A stretch of 64,000 nt of DNA from Rhodanobacter sp. C01 (lineage in GTDB: Bacteria > Pseudomonadota > Gammaproteobacteria > Xanthomonadales > Rhodanobacteraceae): assembly GCF_002001045.1 (NCBI RefSeq), contig NZ_MUNR01000011.1:1-64000 (forward strand), in the 5' to 3' direction. Numbering within the stretch: the first letter of the stretch is position 1; the number at the start of each line of letters is the position of its first letter. The notes under the pieces were generated by a model, which searched no databases, was not told where the DNA came from, and saw only the letters and a list, made by a program, of their open reading frames with translations. Below, in pieces: positions 28,634 to 37,420 of this stretch. Position numbers and translations under genes: made by a program.

Positions 28634-29380
28634 TCAGTTGGACCAGCCACCGTCTACGACGTGGATGGTGCCGGTGGTGAAGGCGGATTCGTCGGATGCC
28701 AGATACAACGCCAGTGCAGCGATTTCCTCGGGTTCACCCAGACGTCCCATTGGTTGGCGTTCGGCGAAGCTTCGCCAGTGAGCCGCTTCGTCGCCGCCGA
28801 GCGCGCGAACGCGCCCGGCCAGCGACGGTGTTTTCACCGTGCCCGGACAAATCGCATTGCAGCGCACGCCGCGCGCGACGAAATCCGCAGCGATTGAACG
28901 GGTCAGGCCGATCACGGCGCCCTTGGTGGCGCCATAGGCAAAACGGTTCGGTACGCCTTTGACGCTGGAGGCGACCGATGCCATGTTGATGATGCTGCCC
29001 TTGCTGCGCCCGAGCATGCCCGGAAGCACGGCTTTGCACAGATGGAACATGCTGTCGACATTGATCGTGAACGAGCGACGCCAGCTTGCCTCGTCGGTAT
29101 CCAGGATGCTTCCCGCGTGTACGTAGCCGGCACAGTTGAACAACACATCGAATGGACCGGATGTATTGACCAATGCTTCGACGCTGTCCGCATGGGTCAC
29201 GTCCAATACCTTGGTGGCGAGCGATGGATGCTCTGCCATCAGGCTGGCGAGCGCGTTCGTATCGATATCAGTGGCGAGAACCTGGGCGCCGGCCTGCGCA
29301 AAGGCGAGGGCAGTTGCACGACCGATGCCGGCGCCCGCCGCCGTGACAAGTGCGTGCTTGCCGGATAGACGCCCACTCAT
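28634..29380 (-). CDS. SDR oxidoreductase, 2-keto-3-deoxy-L-fuconate dehydrogenase
   Basis: 248 aa classical short-chain dehydrogenase: TAAGAGIGRA cofactor motif near 13-22, NCAGYVH, catalytic Ser in MASVASSVKG and YGATK (Tyr/Lys). C-terminus ends in FTTGTIHVVDGGWSN. In the operon it would oxidise the C4 hydroxyl of 2-keto-3-deoxy-L-fuconate using NAD+. AAGGAGATG precedes the start. The substrate is assigned from pathway context. Confidence 0.87.
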   Translation of the reverse strand: MSGRLSGKHALVTAAGAGIGRATALAFAQAGAQVLATDIDTNALASLMAEHPSLATKVLDVTHADSVEALVNTSGPFDVLFNCAGYVHAGSILDTDEASWRRSFTINVDSMFHLCKAVLPGMLGRSKGSIINMASVASSVKGVPNRFAYGATKGAVIGLTRSIAADFVARGVRCNAICPGTVKTPSLAGRVRALGGDEAAHWRSFAERQPMGRLGEPEEIAALALYLASDESAFTTGTIHVVDGGWSN

Positions 29381-29452
29381 GCGGCATCTCCTTTGGCATC
29401 GCTTTTATCCCGGATGCGAAACGATGTGGCAGGCAAGATCATGGCGGTACTC

Positions 29453-30328
29453 CTACATGTGGTCCGGAACGGGAGAGTCGATATCCAGTGCGTAAAAACG
29501 CACGGCGTTGGCGGCGAAGACATCCGCCTGCGAGCCCGGTGCGTGGCGCTCGGTCAGCATCAAGGCCATATGAAGCCAGTGGCCAAAGTCGGCACGCGTG
29601 GTGAGCACAGGCCAGTCGCTGCCCCAGATCAGGCGTTTCGAGCCGAAGTGCGCAAACAGAGCGTCTACATACGGTTCTATCGCGTCGTCATGGATGTGTT
29701 CGTCCAGAAGCGTGAGCAGGCCCGATAGCTTGCAGTGAAGCTGAGGGTGCTGGGCCAACTCATCGATCCAGCGGACCCACGGATCGAATCCGCCGCTGGC
29801 AATGGCTGGCTTGCCTGCGTGGTCGAGTACGACACTCAATTGCGGGTTTCGTTGCAGTCGGCGACGAAGCGCGGGCAATTGTGGTATGCCGACCAGTGCA
29901 TCGAAGGCCAGGCCGCGATCCTGCATGCAATCGAAAGCGCGATCGAGCGACGGCTTTGCCAGCCAGTCCGGATCGGCGATGTCCTGGGTCATCGGGCGCA
30001 ATCCACATAACAGTCCGTCACCGTCACGAATCAGGGCATCGATGCGAGCGCCTACGTCGGGAGCTTCCAGATCGACCCAGCCGACAACGCCGGCGACGGC
30101 GGGGTCGAGACGCGCCAATTCAAACAGGTAGCGTGTTTCTTCTTCGGTGGGTGCGGCTTGCATGAGCACGCTGAACTTGACGCCTGCAGCTTCCCGTTGC
30201 GCGCATAGGTCGACCGGCAGAAAAGCCTGGCGCAATGCCATTGGCGCCTGCGCCAGCCAGGCGTAATCGCCGCGTGCTGGCTGCCAATAGTGTTGATGCG
30301 CATCGACAACCGTCATGGCGTTGGTCAT
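29453..30328 (-). CDS. Amidohydrolase-family L-fuconolactonase
   Basis: 291 aa. TIM-barrel amidohydrolase of the COG3618 type: VDAHQHYWQP (metal-site HxH), VLDHAGKPAI, CKLSGLLTLLDE, LIWGSDWPVL. Hydrolyses L-fucono-lactone to L-fuconate. The start at 30328 overlaps the stop of the upstream aldo/keto reductase (ATGA), making the first two steps of the pathway coupled. Confidence 0.9.
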   Translation of the reverse strand: MTNAMTVVDAHQHYWQPARGDYAWLAQAPMALRQAFLPVDLCAQREAAGVKFSVLMQAAPTEEETRYLFELARLDPAVAGVVGWVDLEAPDVGARIDALIRDGDGLLCGLRPMTQDIADPDWLAKPSLDRAFDCMQDRGLAFDALVGIPQLPALRRRLQRNPQLSVVLDHAGKPAIASGGFDPWVRWIDELAQHPQLHCKLSGLLTLLDEHIHDDAIEPYVDALFAHFGSKRLIWGSDWPVLTTRADFGHWLHMALMLTERHAPGSQADVFAANAVRFYALDIDSPVPDHM

Positions 30329-31353
30329 GGCGTGGGACTGCCACTCAGGATCAAGCCGGCCTCGCGCAAGGCGCGCCATGCTTCGGCAGGCACAGTGGCT
30401 TGCATGCGGGCACTGGCGCTGTCGACTTCCGCCACGGAGCGCAAGCCGCATACCACACTCGCCACGGCAGGATGTGCCAGCGGAAATTGCAACGCCGCTG
30501 CACCCACCTCGGTATGGGTGCGGGCAAGGATTTCGTAGAAGCGTTGTGCTTTTTCGAGAGTGGCGTCATCGGCGAGCGCGTAGTTGTAGAAATTGCCCGG
30601 ACCATCCGTTCCGCCAAGCAGGCCCGAGTTGTAAGGGCCTGCGGCGAGAATGGCGACACCGCGCGCCTGCGCTTGCGTCATCACGCCTTCGCTGTGTTGC
30701 TGTTCGAACAGCGTGTAACGTCCGGCCAGCATGATGGTGTCCAGCGGGAATCGCGGCATCACCTCAAGGCACACCGCCTCTTCGTTGACGCCGATGCCGA
30801 TGGCATCACAGACGCCTTGCGCACGCAATTCCGCCATCGCTGGCAGTGCTTCATCCAGTGCCTGACGCAGCACGCAAGCATGATTCGCTCCGTGCGTCAG
30901 CACGCCGATATCGTGAAGCAGCAGGACGTCGACATGATCGGTGCGCAGACGACTCAGGCTTGCCTCGAGCGAACGCAGGATGCCGTCACTGCTGTAATCG
31001 AAATGGGCGTTTCGACCATCGACGATGAAGCCATCGGCGTGGCTTGTATGGCGGTGATCGATGTCGATGATGCGGCCGACCTTGGTTGACAGCGTAAAGC
31101 TGTCGCGCGGCAGACGACCCAGCGCAGCTCCTAGCCGGCTCTCGCTCAGGCCGTAGCCGTAGTAGGGTGCGGTATCGAAGTGTCGGATGCCTCGTTGCCA
31201 TGCATGCGCAATGGTCGCCACGGCCACATCGTCGTTCATCGACTCGTACAGGTTGCCGACTGGCGCACCGCCGAATGACAACGGTGACCACAGTTCACCC
31301 CGCCGTCGATCTCTGGCGGTGTCCGGATCCGGCCTGGTTGTCGCTTGCGTCAT
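30325..31353 (-). CDS. Aldo/keto reductase, L-fucose dehydrogenase
   Basis: 342 aa (beta/alpha)8 NAD(P)-dependent oxidoreductase. GIRHFDTAPYYGYGLSESRLG carries the conserved Asp and catalytic Tyr, STKVGR the Lys, and DVLLLHDIG the His. Oxidises L-fucose to the lactone, first enzyme of the operon that runs to 25236. The start at 31353 has GAGGGCGG at good distance; the longer frame to 31437 would run across the TATTTGCACATG motif. Confidence 0.9.
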   Translation of the reverse strand: MTQATTRPDPDTARDRRRGELWSPLSFGGAPVGNLYESMNDDVAVATIAHAWQRGIRHFDTAPYYGYGLSESRLGAALGRLPRDSFTLSTKVGRIIDIDHRHTSHADGFIVDGRNAHFDYSSDGILRSLEASLSRLRTDHVDVLLLHDIGVLTHGANHACVLRQALDEALPAMAELRAQGVCDAIGIGVNEEAVCLEVMPRFPLDTIMLAGRYTLFEQQHSEGVMTQAQARGVAILAAGPYNSGLLGGTDGPGNFYNYALADDATLEKAQRFYEILARTHTEVGAAALQFPLAHPAVASVVCGLRSVAEVDSASARMQATVPAEAWRALREAGLILSGSPTP

Positions 31354-31416
31354 GCCGCCCTCGCGCTGACCTCGGAAGCCGCCTTTTGAGGTGGCTTCCC
31401 ATCTCCTGTCAAGACG

Positions 31417-31428
31417 TATTTGCACATG
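31417..31428 (+). promoter_or_regulatory. Shared fucose-promoter motif, copy B
   Basis: TATTTGCACATG, identical to 23368-23379, 63 bp upstream of the fucose dehydrogenase start (gene on the minus strand). An AT-rich tract with TATATATAA follows at 31449-31460 and probably holds promoter elements. Confidence 0.5.
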
Positions 31429-31523
31429 ATCGCGCATCTGCTTTGCTGTGTATATATAAACATTGAATTCACAGGTGCCGTTTGCGAGGCTGCAAGACGC
31501 ATCGAAAAAAAGATTGCATTTTG

Positions 31524-31541
31524 ATTTATCACGATCTAAAA
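31524..31541 (-). promoter_or_regulatory. Operator-like site 4 (first glucokinase operon)
   Basis: Minus strand TTTTAGATCGTGATAAAT. TTTA and TAAA are perfect inverted arms around GATCGTGA, exactly the spacer of site 3. It lies in the gap between the divergent fucose operon and the glucokinase gene; being closer to the latter's probable promoter, it is assigned there, but it could serve both. Confidence 0.6.
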
Positions 31542-31724
31542 CATATATGAAATATGATTTCGCTGATGAACACTGGCTAGGTCATCTAGACCAGATCCGT
31601 CGGTTCGAGCGGTTTGACTCGCAGCAGATACAGGTGCGCGCACATGTCATTACCAATGAAAAAGCCGGACCAACCGGGAGAGTCCCATCCGTCCAGGGTT
31701 CAGATCGGTCAGGGGTTCAGCCGC

Positions 31725-32816
31725 ATGCTTGAGATGTCTGCGGCCATGCCGCCGCTCGCGGGTCCCTTTGACCATGGATCGGACGATCTGGATGGCGCTT
31801 CGATGGGCCCATCCGCATCTACCCGCGAAAGAGCGTTTCTTGCGGCGGACGTGGGAGGCACGCATGCGCGCCTGGGGCTTGTCGCGCCAAATGCGAAGGA
31901 GGGCAAGCCCGAGATCCTTGCCTATCGGACCTATCGCTGCAACGACCATCCGCACATGGAGGACATCGCCCGCTGCTTCTGCGAAGAATTTGGCGTGCAG
32001 CCACGAGTACTGGTGCTCGCATGCGCTGGCTATATGCATGCCGGGTCCGTGATCAACAAGAATCTCCCATGGCCCGTAATGCCTCGGATGATGAAAGAGG
32101 CGCTGGAGCTCGATAGCGTCACCCTCATCAACGATCTCGAAGCACTTGCTTACGCAGTTGGGCACATTGATTGCCGCGGCGCGACGACTCTGAAGGCACC
32201 GATGATGTCCGTGCGGGAAGCGGGTCCCATCGTCATCCTTGGCCCGGGTACCGGGCTTGGCGCTGCCGTATGGTTTCCAGGGCAACCGCCGCGCGTAATG
32301 ACGACCGAGGCTGGTCAGATCCAACTGGCTGCGCGAGTGGGTATCGAACAGCAGGTGCTGGCGCAATTGGCGCAGGCTGACAGTCACGTGTCCTACGAAG
32401 CGGTGCTTTCTGGTCCAGGCCTGCATCGCATCTATGTCGCACTGTGCGCTATACGCGACCGCTACCCGTCCATTGACGAACCCGTTGCCGTTACATCCGC
32501 AGCACTCGCCGGTGGCGACGACATCGCCCGCGAGGCACTCACTTTGTTTTGTGGTTGGCTCGGGTCCTTTGCGGCGGATCTGGCCATGCTCTACGGCGCG
32601 ACGGGTGGCATCTGTCTGGTTGGTGGTCTTCTTTCGCAAATGATCGATTTCTTGCAAGGGAGTCCCTTCACCGATCGGTTCCTCGACAAGGGTGTGATGC
32701 GCCCGTTTTTGCAAAAGGTACCTATTCGCGTCATGGAGCGCGGTCGACACGGTGTCATCGGTGCCGCCAGCTGGCATCTCGATAACCGAGTCGATGTCGA
32801 TGGTTTCAGGCTTTAG
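31725..32816 (+). CDS. glk: Glucokinase-family sugar kinase, paralogue 1
   Basis: 363 aa. Glucokinase (Glk, not ROK) signature: FLAADVGGTHARLG phosphate-binding loop, LINDLEALAYAV with catalytic Asp, GPGTGLGAA adenosine motif and TEAGQIQL. Phosphorylates a hexose with ATP in the cytosol; in the locus it may act on glucose, mannose or another released hexose. Start is uncertain: 31725 has AGGGG 9 bp before it, but ATGs at 31644 and 31656 are in frame. About 35 residues precede the conserved core. It heads a run of plus-strand genes to 38464. Confidence 0.85.
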   Translation: MLEMSAAMPPLAGPFDHGSDDLDGASMGPSASTRERAFLAADVGGTHARLGLVAPNAKEGKPEILAYRTYRCNDHPHMEDIARCFCEEFGVQPRVLVLACAGYMHAGSVINKNLPWPVMPRMMKEALELDSVTLINDLEALAYAVGHIDCRGATTLKAPMMSVREAGPIVILGPGTGLGAAVWFPGQPPRVMTTEAGQIQLAARVGIEQQVLAQLAQADSHVSYEAVLSGPGLHRIYVALCAIRDRYPSIDEPVAVTSAALAGGDDIAREALTLFCGWLGSFAADLAMLYGATGGICLVGGLLSQMIDFLQGSPFTDRFLDKGVMRPFLQKVPIRVMERGRHGVIGAASWHLDNRVDVDGFRL

Positions 32817-32929
32817 TTCCCCCTGCCGATCGCGGCCGATCAGCTCCCTCGCTATTGGTCGCGATCGGTGTTTTTTTGCGCATTAGATCCGAAAGTCTGG
32901 GACGAACTGCCTGTGGCACAGTACTGACC

Positions 32930-35551
32930 ATGAAAACTTTCCGTGTCACCTTGATCTTGCGCGTGCTGCTGGGGACAGGTGGCGTGGCAGTGTTCGGTAC
33001 GCATGCATTTCCTTTGGTCGAGGATGGTCATGCGCAGGCCGAAGCACTGATCGCAAAGATGACTTTGGCGGAAAAGATTTCGCAAACGCAGAGCAGCGCA
33101 CCTGCCATACCTCGACTTGGCGTCGCGGCCTACGATTGGTGGAGCGAGGGTTTGCACGGTATCGCTCGCAACGGCTATGCCACTGTATTTCCGCAGGCGA
33201 TTGGCCTCGCCGCGAGTTGGGATTCCAGTCTTCTGAATCAGGTCGGGGCCACGATTTCTGTCGAGGCACGGGCCAAATTCAATGCGGTGGGTGCGATGCG
33301 CGACCATGCCCGCTACCAGGGCCTGACCATCTGGTCGCCCAACATCAATATCTTTCGCGATCCGCGTTGGGGCCGGGGGCAGGAGACGTACGGCGAGGAT
33401 CCGTATCTCACCGGCCAGCTTGCCGCAGGGTTCATTCGCGGAATCCAGGGCGATGATCCAGACCATCCGCGCGCGATCGCCACACCCAAGCACCTGGTCG
33501 TGCACAGTGGGCCGGAATCCGGTCGTCACGGCTTCGACGTCGATGTTTCGCCCTACGATTTCGCGTCGACGTATACACCCGCCTTTCGTGCAGCGATGAC
33601 CGAGGGACATGCGGGTTCCGTCATGTGCGCGTACAACGCTTTGCACGGCGTTCCCGTGTGCGCCGACGACATGCTGTTGAGCACACTGTTGCGCCACGAT
33701 TGGGGCTTCAAGGGTTATGTCGTATCCGACTGCGATGCAGTCGACGACATGACCAGGTTTCACTATTTCAAATCCGACAACGCCGAGTCGTCCGCGGCCG
33801 CCATCCAGGCCGGTACCGATCTCGATTGCGGTAGCGCCTATGCCGAACTGCTTGACGCCGTATCCAGGGGCTACGTCAAGGAGTCGGTCATCGACACGGC
33901 ACTCACACGGTTGTTTGCCGCACGCTACAAACTGGGTGAGTGGGGTGCGAACGGCATCGATCCGTATGCGAGTATCGGTCCCGGTCAGGTGGACAGTTCG
34001 GCACATCGCCAGCTCGCCTTGCAGGCGGCACTCGAATCGATGGTGTTGCTGAAAAATGCGCATGGCACGTTGCCGTTACGCGATGGGGTGCATCTGGCCG
34101 TGATCGGCCCCAACGCCGACACCCTGGAGACCCTCGAGGCGAATTACCACGGCACCTCGCGCGCGCCCATGACACCGCTGCAGGGTTTGCGCCAGCGCTT
34201 CGGCGCGCAGTACATCGGCTACGCGCAGGGTGCCCCGATCGCCGATGGCGTACCGGTGCCGATTCCAGAAACCGCGTTACGCACGACGGCGCACGCGGAA
34301 ACCGGTCTGCTGGGCGAGTACTTCGACCGCCTTGATTTCAGCGGTACGCCACAGGTGACCCGTACCGATCGTGTCATCGATTTCGATTGGGACCATGTGG
34401 CGCCCGCGGACGGCATGCGTGCCGATCGCTACGCCGTACGCTGGAGTGGTGAACTGGCTCCTCCGGGATCCGGCGATTACACCTTGGCGGTGCACGTCGA
34501 TCGTTGCTTTGATTGCACAGGGCACGATCCCGTACGTCTGTATATCGATGGCCGCCTGGCGATCGATGATGCCGGTGACGACAAACACATGCAGGCGACG
34601 CTGCATTTCGCCGACACCCATCCCCACGCTGTTCGCCTGGAACTCGTGCATAGCGGACAGGACCAGGGCATACGCCTGCAATGGCTGGCGCCTGCCCAGG
34701 CGCAACTGGCCGAAGCAGAAGCCGTCGTGCAACGTGCGGATGCCGTCGTCGCCTTTGTCGGGCTCTCGCCGGATGTCGAAGGCGAGGAGCTGAAGATCGA
34801 CGCGCCGGGCTTCAGCGGCGGTGACCGTACCGACATTGCCTTGCCAGTACTTCAGCGGAACCTGCTTGAGCAGGTGGCTGCCAGTGGCAAGCCGTTGGTG
34901 GTGGTCTTGATGTCGGGCAGCGCGGTGGCACTGAATTGGGCGAAAGCCCACGCCGATGCGATCCTCGTCGCCTGGTATCCCGGTGAATCGGGTGGCCTTG
35001 CGGTTGCCCAGACTCTGGCTGGCGACTACAACCCGGGCGGTCGCTTGCCGGTGACGTTCTACCGTTCGACCAACGATCTGCCGCCATTCGTCAGCTATGC
35101 CATGCAGGGGCGCACTTACCGCTACTTCACGGGCACGCCGCTTTATCCGTTCGGTTACGGCTTGAGCTACACGCACTTCACGTATGGCAAGCCCGAGGTG
35201 TCGACCACCGAATTGCGTGCGGGCGCATCGCTGACAGTCAGCGCGACTGTTCGCAATGAAGGCATGCACGCTGGCGACGAAGTCGTGCAGGTTTATCTGG
35301 GTGCAGTGGATTCCGCGCTGGCCCCTCGCCACGCCCTGGTGGGCTTTCGTCGCGTACACCTGGCTGCTGGTGAAAGCCAGCGTGTGAGCTTCGAGCTTGC
35401 CCCACGCCAGCTAAGCAGTGTCGATGCAAAGGGTGACCGTGCCGTGGAGGCTGGCCATTACCGTCTGTTTGTCGGTGGCAGCCAACCTGGGGATGGCCAG
35501 GGCGTCGCTACTGCATTTACCGTGACTGGCCATGAGGCAGTCTCCCATTGA
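32930..35551 (+). CDS. Exported GH3 glycosidase with PA14 insert, xylosidase/glucosidase-like
   Basis: 873 aa. Signal-like hydrophobic N-terminus (FRVTLILRVLLGTGGVAVFG). GH3 barrel with DWWSEGLHGIARNG, SPNINIFRDPRWGRGQETYGEDP, KHLVVHSGPE and the nucleophile Asp267 in VVSDCDAV; the SDC form is usual in beta-xylosidase-like GH3. A PA14 domain lies at about 450-590 inside the second domain, and a fibronectin III-like domain ends the protein. In a plant-type N-glycan locus, removal of core beta-1,2-xylose is the obvious role (inference). The stop overlaps the TTG start of the GH35 gene. Confidence 0.88.
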   Translation: MKTFRVTLILRVLLGTGGVAVFGTHAFPLVEDGHAQAEALIAKMTLAEKISQTQSSAPAIPRLGVAAYDWWSEGLHGIARNGYATVFPQAIGLAASWDSSLLNQVGATISVEARAKFNAVGAMRDHARYQGLTIWSPNINIFRDPRWGRGQETYGEDPYLTGQLAAGFIRGIQGDDPDHPRAIATPKHLVVHSGPESGRHGFDVDVSPYDFASTYTPAFRAAMTEGHAGSVMCAYNALHGVPVCADDMLLSTLLRHDWGFKGYVVSDCDAVDDMTRFHYFKSDNAESSAAAIQAGTDLDCGSAYAELLDAVSRGYVKESVIDTALTRLFAARYKLGEWGANGIDPYASIGPGQVDSSAHRQLALQAALESMVLLKNAHGTLPLRDGVHLAVIGPNADTLETLEANYHGTSRAPMTPLQGLRQRFGAQYIGYAQGAPIADGVPVPIPETALRTTAHAETGLLGEYFDRLDFSGTPQVTRTDRVIDFDWDHVAPADGMRADRYAVRWSGELAPPGSGDYTLAVHVDRCFDCTGHDPVRLYIDGRLAIDDAGDDKHMQATLHFADTHPHAVRLELVHSGQDQGIRLQWLAPAQAQLAEAEAVVQRADAVVAFVGLSPDVEGEELKIDAPGFSGGDRTDIALPVLQRNLLEQVAASGKPLVVVLMSGSAVALNWAKAHADAILVAWYPGESGGLAVAQTLAGDYNPGGRLPVTFYRSTNDLPPFVSYAMQGRTYRYFTGTPLYPFGYGLSYTHFTYGKPEVSTTELRAGASLTVSATVRNEGMHAGDEVVQVYLGAVDSALAPRHALVGFRRVHLAAGESQRVSFELAPRQLSSVDAKGDRAVEAGHYRLFVGGSQPGDGQGVATAFTVTGHEAVSH

Positions 35552-37416
35552 ACGTCGAGCATGTTGCTTGGGAGAACGTGCGCAAGACGGCCTGTGTGAT
35601 GGGCGCATGGATTTTTGGCGTGGTGGTTTTGCCGGACATACCGGTCATCGCGATGGCCACGACACCCGTCACCATCGAAGGCAATCATTTTGTGCAGGCG
35701 GAAAAACCGCACCAGATCATTTCCGGATCGATGGATTTCCAGCGCATACCGCGTGCGTATTGGCGCGACCGCCTTCAAAAAGCGCGAGCCATGGGCTTGA
35801 ACACGATCACTACGTACGTGTACTGGAATGCGATCGAGCAGCAGCCGGGGCAATTCGATTTCAGTGGACGCAATGACATCGTGGCCTTTATTCGCCTGGC
35901 GCAGGAACAGGGTCTGGATGTCATTCTTCGCCCTGGTCCGTATGTCTGTGCAGAGTGGGAGGCGGGCGGATTTCCGTCATGGCTATTCGCCGATCCGCAC
36001 CTTCATGTGCGTACACAGGCCCCGGCGTTCTTGAAAGCAGTCGACAATTACTTCCAGCGCCTTGGCAGGGAAGTCGCACCATGGTTGGCCATCCATGGCG
36101 GACCGATCATCGCCGTGCAGATTGAAAACGAATATGGCTCATATGGCAACGATCGGCTTTACATGGAGGATATTCGTCACGCATTGATCCGCGCTGGTCT
36201 GGGCGGTGATCTGATGTTTACCTCCGACGGTGCCGACGAACTGAGTAACGATGCGCTGCCGGGTGTGCTGGCCGTGATCAACTTCGGTACGGGTGAGGCC
36301 AAAAACGAGTTCCCGAAGCTTGAGAAATTTCGCCCAGGTCAACCGATGATGGCCGGTGAATATTGGGCCGGCTGGTTCGATCACTGGGGAGGGACACATA
36401 CACACACGGATGCTGAAATACAGGCCAAAGAACTGGCCTGGATGCTTGGGCATGGCTATTCGGTAAACATCTATATGTTCGAAGGCGGTACCACCTTCGG
36501 CTTTATGAATGGCGCCAACTTCCAGAGTGATCCTGCCGATCACTACGCGCCGCAGACCACTAGTTACGACTATGACGCGGCGCTGGACGAGGCAGGGCGG
36601 CCTACGCCGAAGTTCGCGCAATTCCGCGACCTCATCTCCAAGGTTACGGGCATCACGCCACCACCGCTACCGCCGCCCATACCCTTCATGCAGGTGCCCG
36701 AATTCACGCTGGAGGAGTCGGCATCACTATGGGACAACCTCCCGGCGCCGCTGGCAGCTGACCAGCCACAGTCGATGGAGCACTTCGGCCAGGATTACGG
36801 TTACATCCTTTATCGCACGCAGATCAGTGGCCCAGTTACCGGACAGCTCTATCTTGGTGAGGTGCGCGACTACGCTACGGTCTATGTCGATCAGAAACTG
36901 ATCGGCACCGTCGATCGGCGTCTCAAGCAAGTCGCCGTGGAGACCACGATTGGCGCCGGCCCGCATACGATCGATGTGCTGGTCGAAAACACGGGCCGCG
37001 TCAACTACGGACCGCACCTTGAAGACGGCCGTGCCGGTCTTGTCGATCCGGTGTTATTAAATGGCAACGTACTGCATGGCTGGCAAGTTTATCCGCTGCC
37101 GATGCGCTCACCTGACGCGCTTCGCGGATGGAAAACTCAAGCAGTGGATGGCCCTGCATTTCATCGTGGTCGTTTCAGTGAGGTGGTTCTCGCCGATACC
37201 TATCTGGATGTCTCCGCCTTCAGCAAGGGATTCATATGGGTTAACGGGCATAACCTCGGCCGTACCTGGGACATCGGTCCGCAGCGCTCACTGTATCTTC
37301 CAGCACCATGGCTCAAACGAGGCGATAACACCGTAGTGGTTTTCGACCTGCGCGCGCTGCGACGTCCCGTGCTGCGCGGCCTCGTGCAGCCGCTTTGGTC
37401 GAAGCCAGCGAGTTAG
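35548..37416 (+). CDS. Exported GH35 beta-galactosidase
   Basis: 622 aa. GH35 barrel with acid/base Glu195 (QIENEYGSYG) and nucleophile Glu312 (MFEGGTTFGF), LRPGPYVCAEWEAGGFPSWL, then jelly-roll domains ending FIWVNGHNLGRTWDIGPQ. Likely removes terminal beta-1,3-galactose of Lewis a antennae. A TTG start at 35548 is preferred: it overlaps the GH3 stop (TTGA) and leaves R12-K13 before the hydrophobic TACVMGAWIFGVVVLP segment, giving a normal signal peptide; the ATG at 35599 would lose the positive charges. Confidence 0.9.
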   Translation: MNVEHVAWENVRKTACVMGAWIFGVVVLPDIPVIAMATTPVTIEGNHFVQAEKPHQIISGSMDFQRIPRAYWRDRLQKARAMGLNTITTYVYWNAIEQQPGQFDFSGRNDIVAFIRLAQEQGLDVILRPGPYVCAEWEAGGFPSWLFADPHLHVRTQAPAFLKAVDNYFQRLGREVAPWLAIHGGPIIAVQIENEYGSYGNDRLYMEDIRHALIRAGLGGDLMFTSDGADELSNDALPGVLAVINFGTGEAKNEFPKLEKFRPGQPMMAGEYWAGWFDHWGGTHTHTDAEIQAKELAWMLGHGYSVNIYMFEGGTTFGFMNGANFQSDPADHYAPQTTSYDYDAALDEAGRPTPKFAQFRDLISKVTGITPPPLPPPIPFMQVPEFTLEESASLWDNLPAPLAADQPQSMEHFGQDYGYILYRTQISGPVTGQLYLGEVRDYATVYVDQKLIGTVDRRLKQVAVETTIGAGPHTIDVLVENTGRVNYGPHLEDGRAGLVDPVLLNGNVLHGWQVYPLPMRSPDALRGWKTQAVDGPAFHRGRFSEVVLADTYLDVSAFSKGFIWVNGHNLGRTWDIGPQRSLYLPAPWLKRGDNTVVVFDLRALRRPVLRGLVQPLWSKPAS

Positions 37417-37420
37417 GCAC

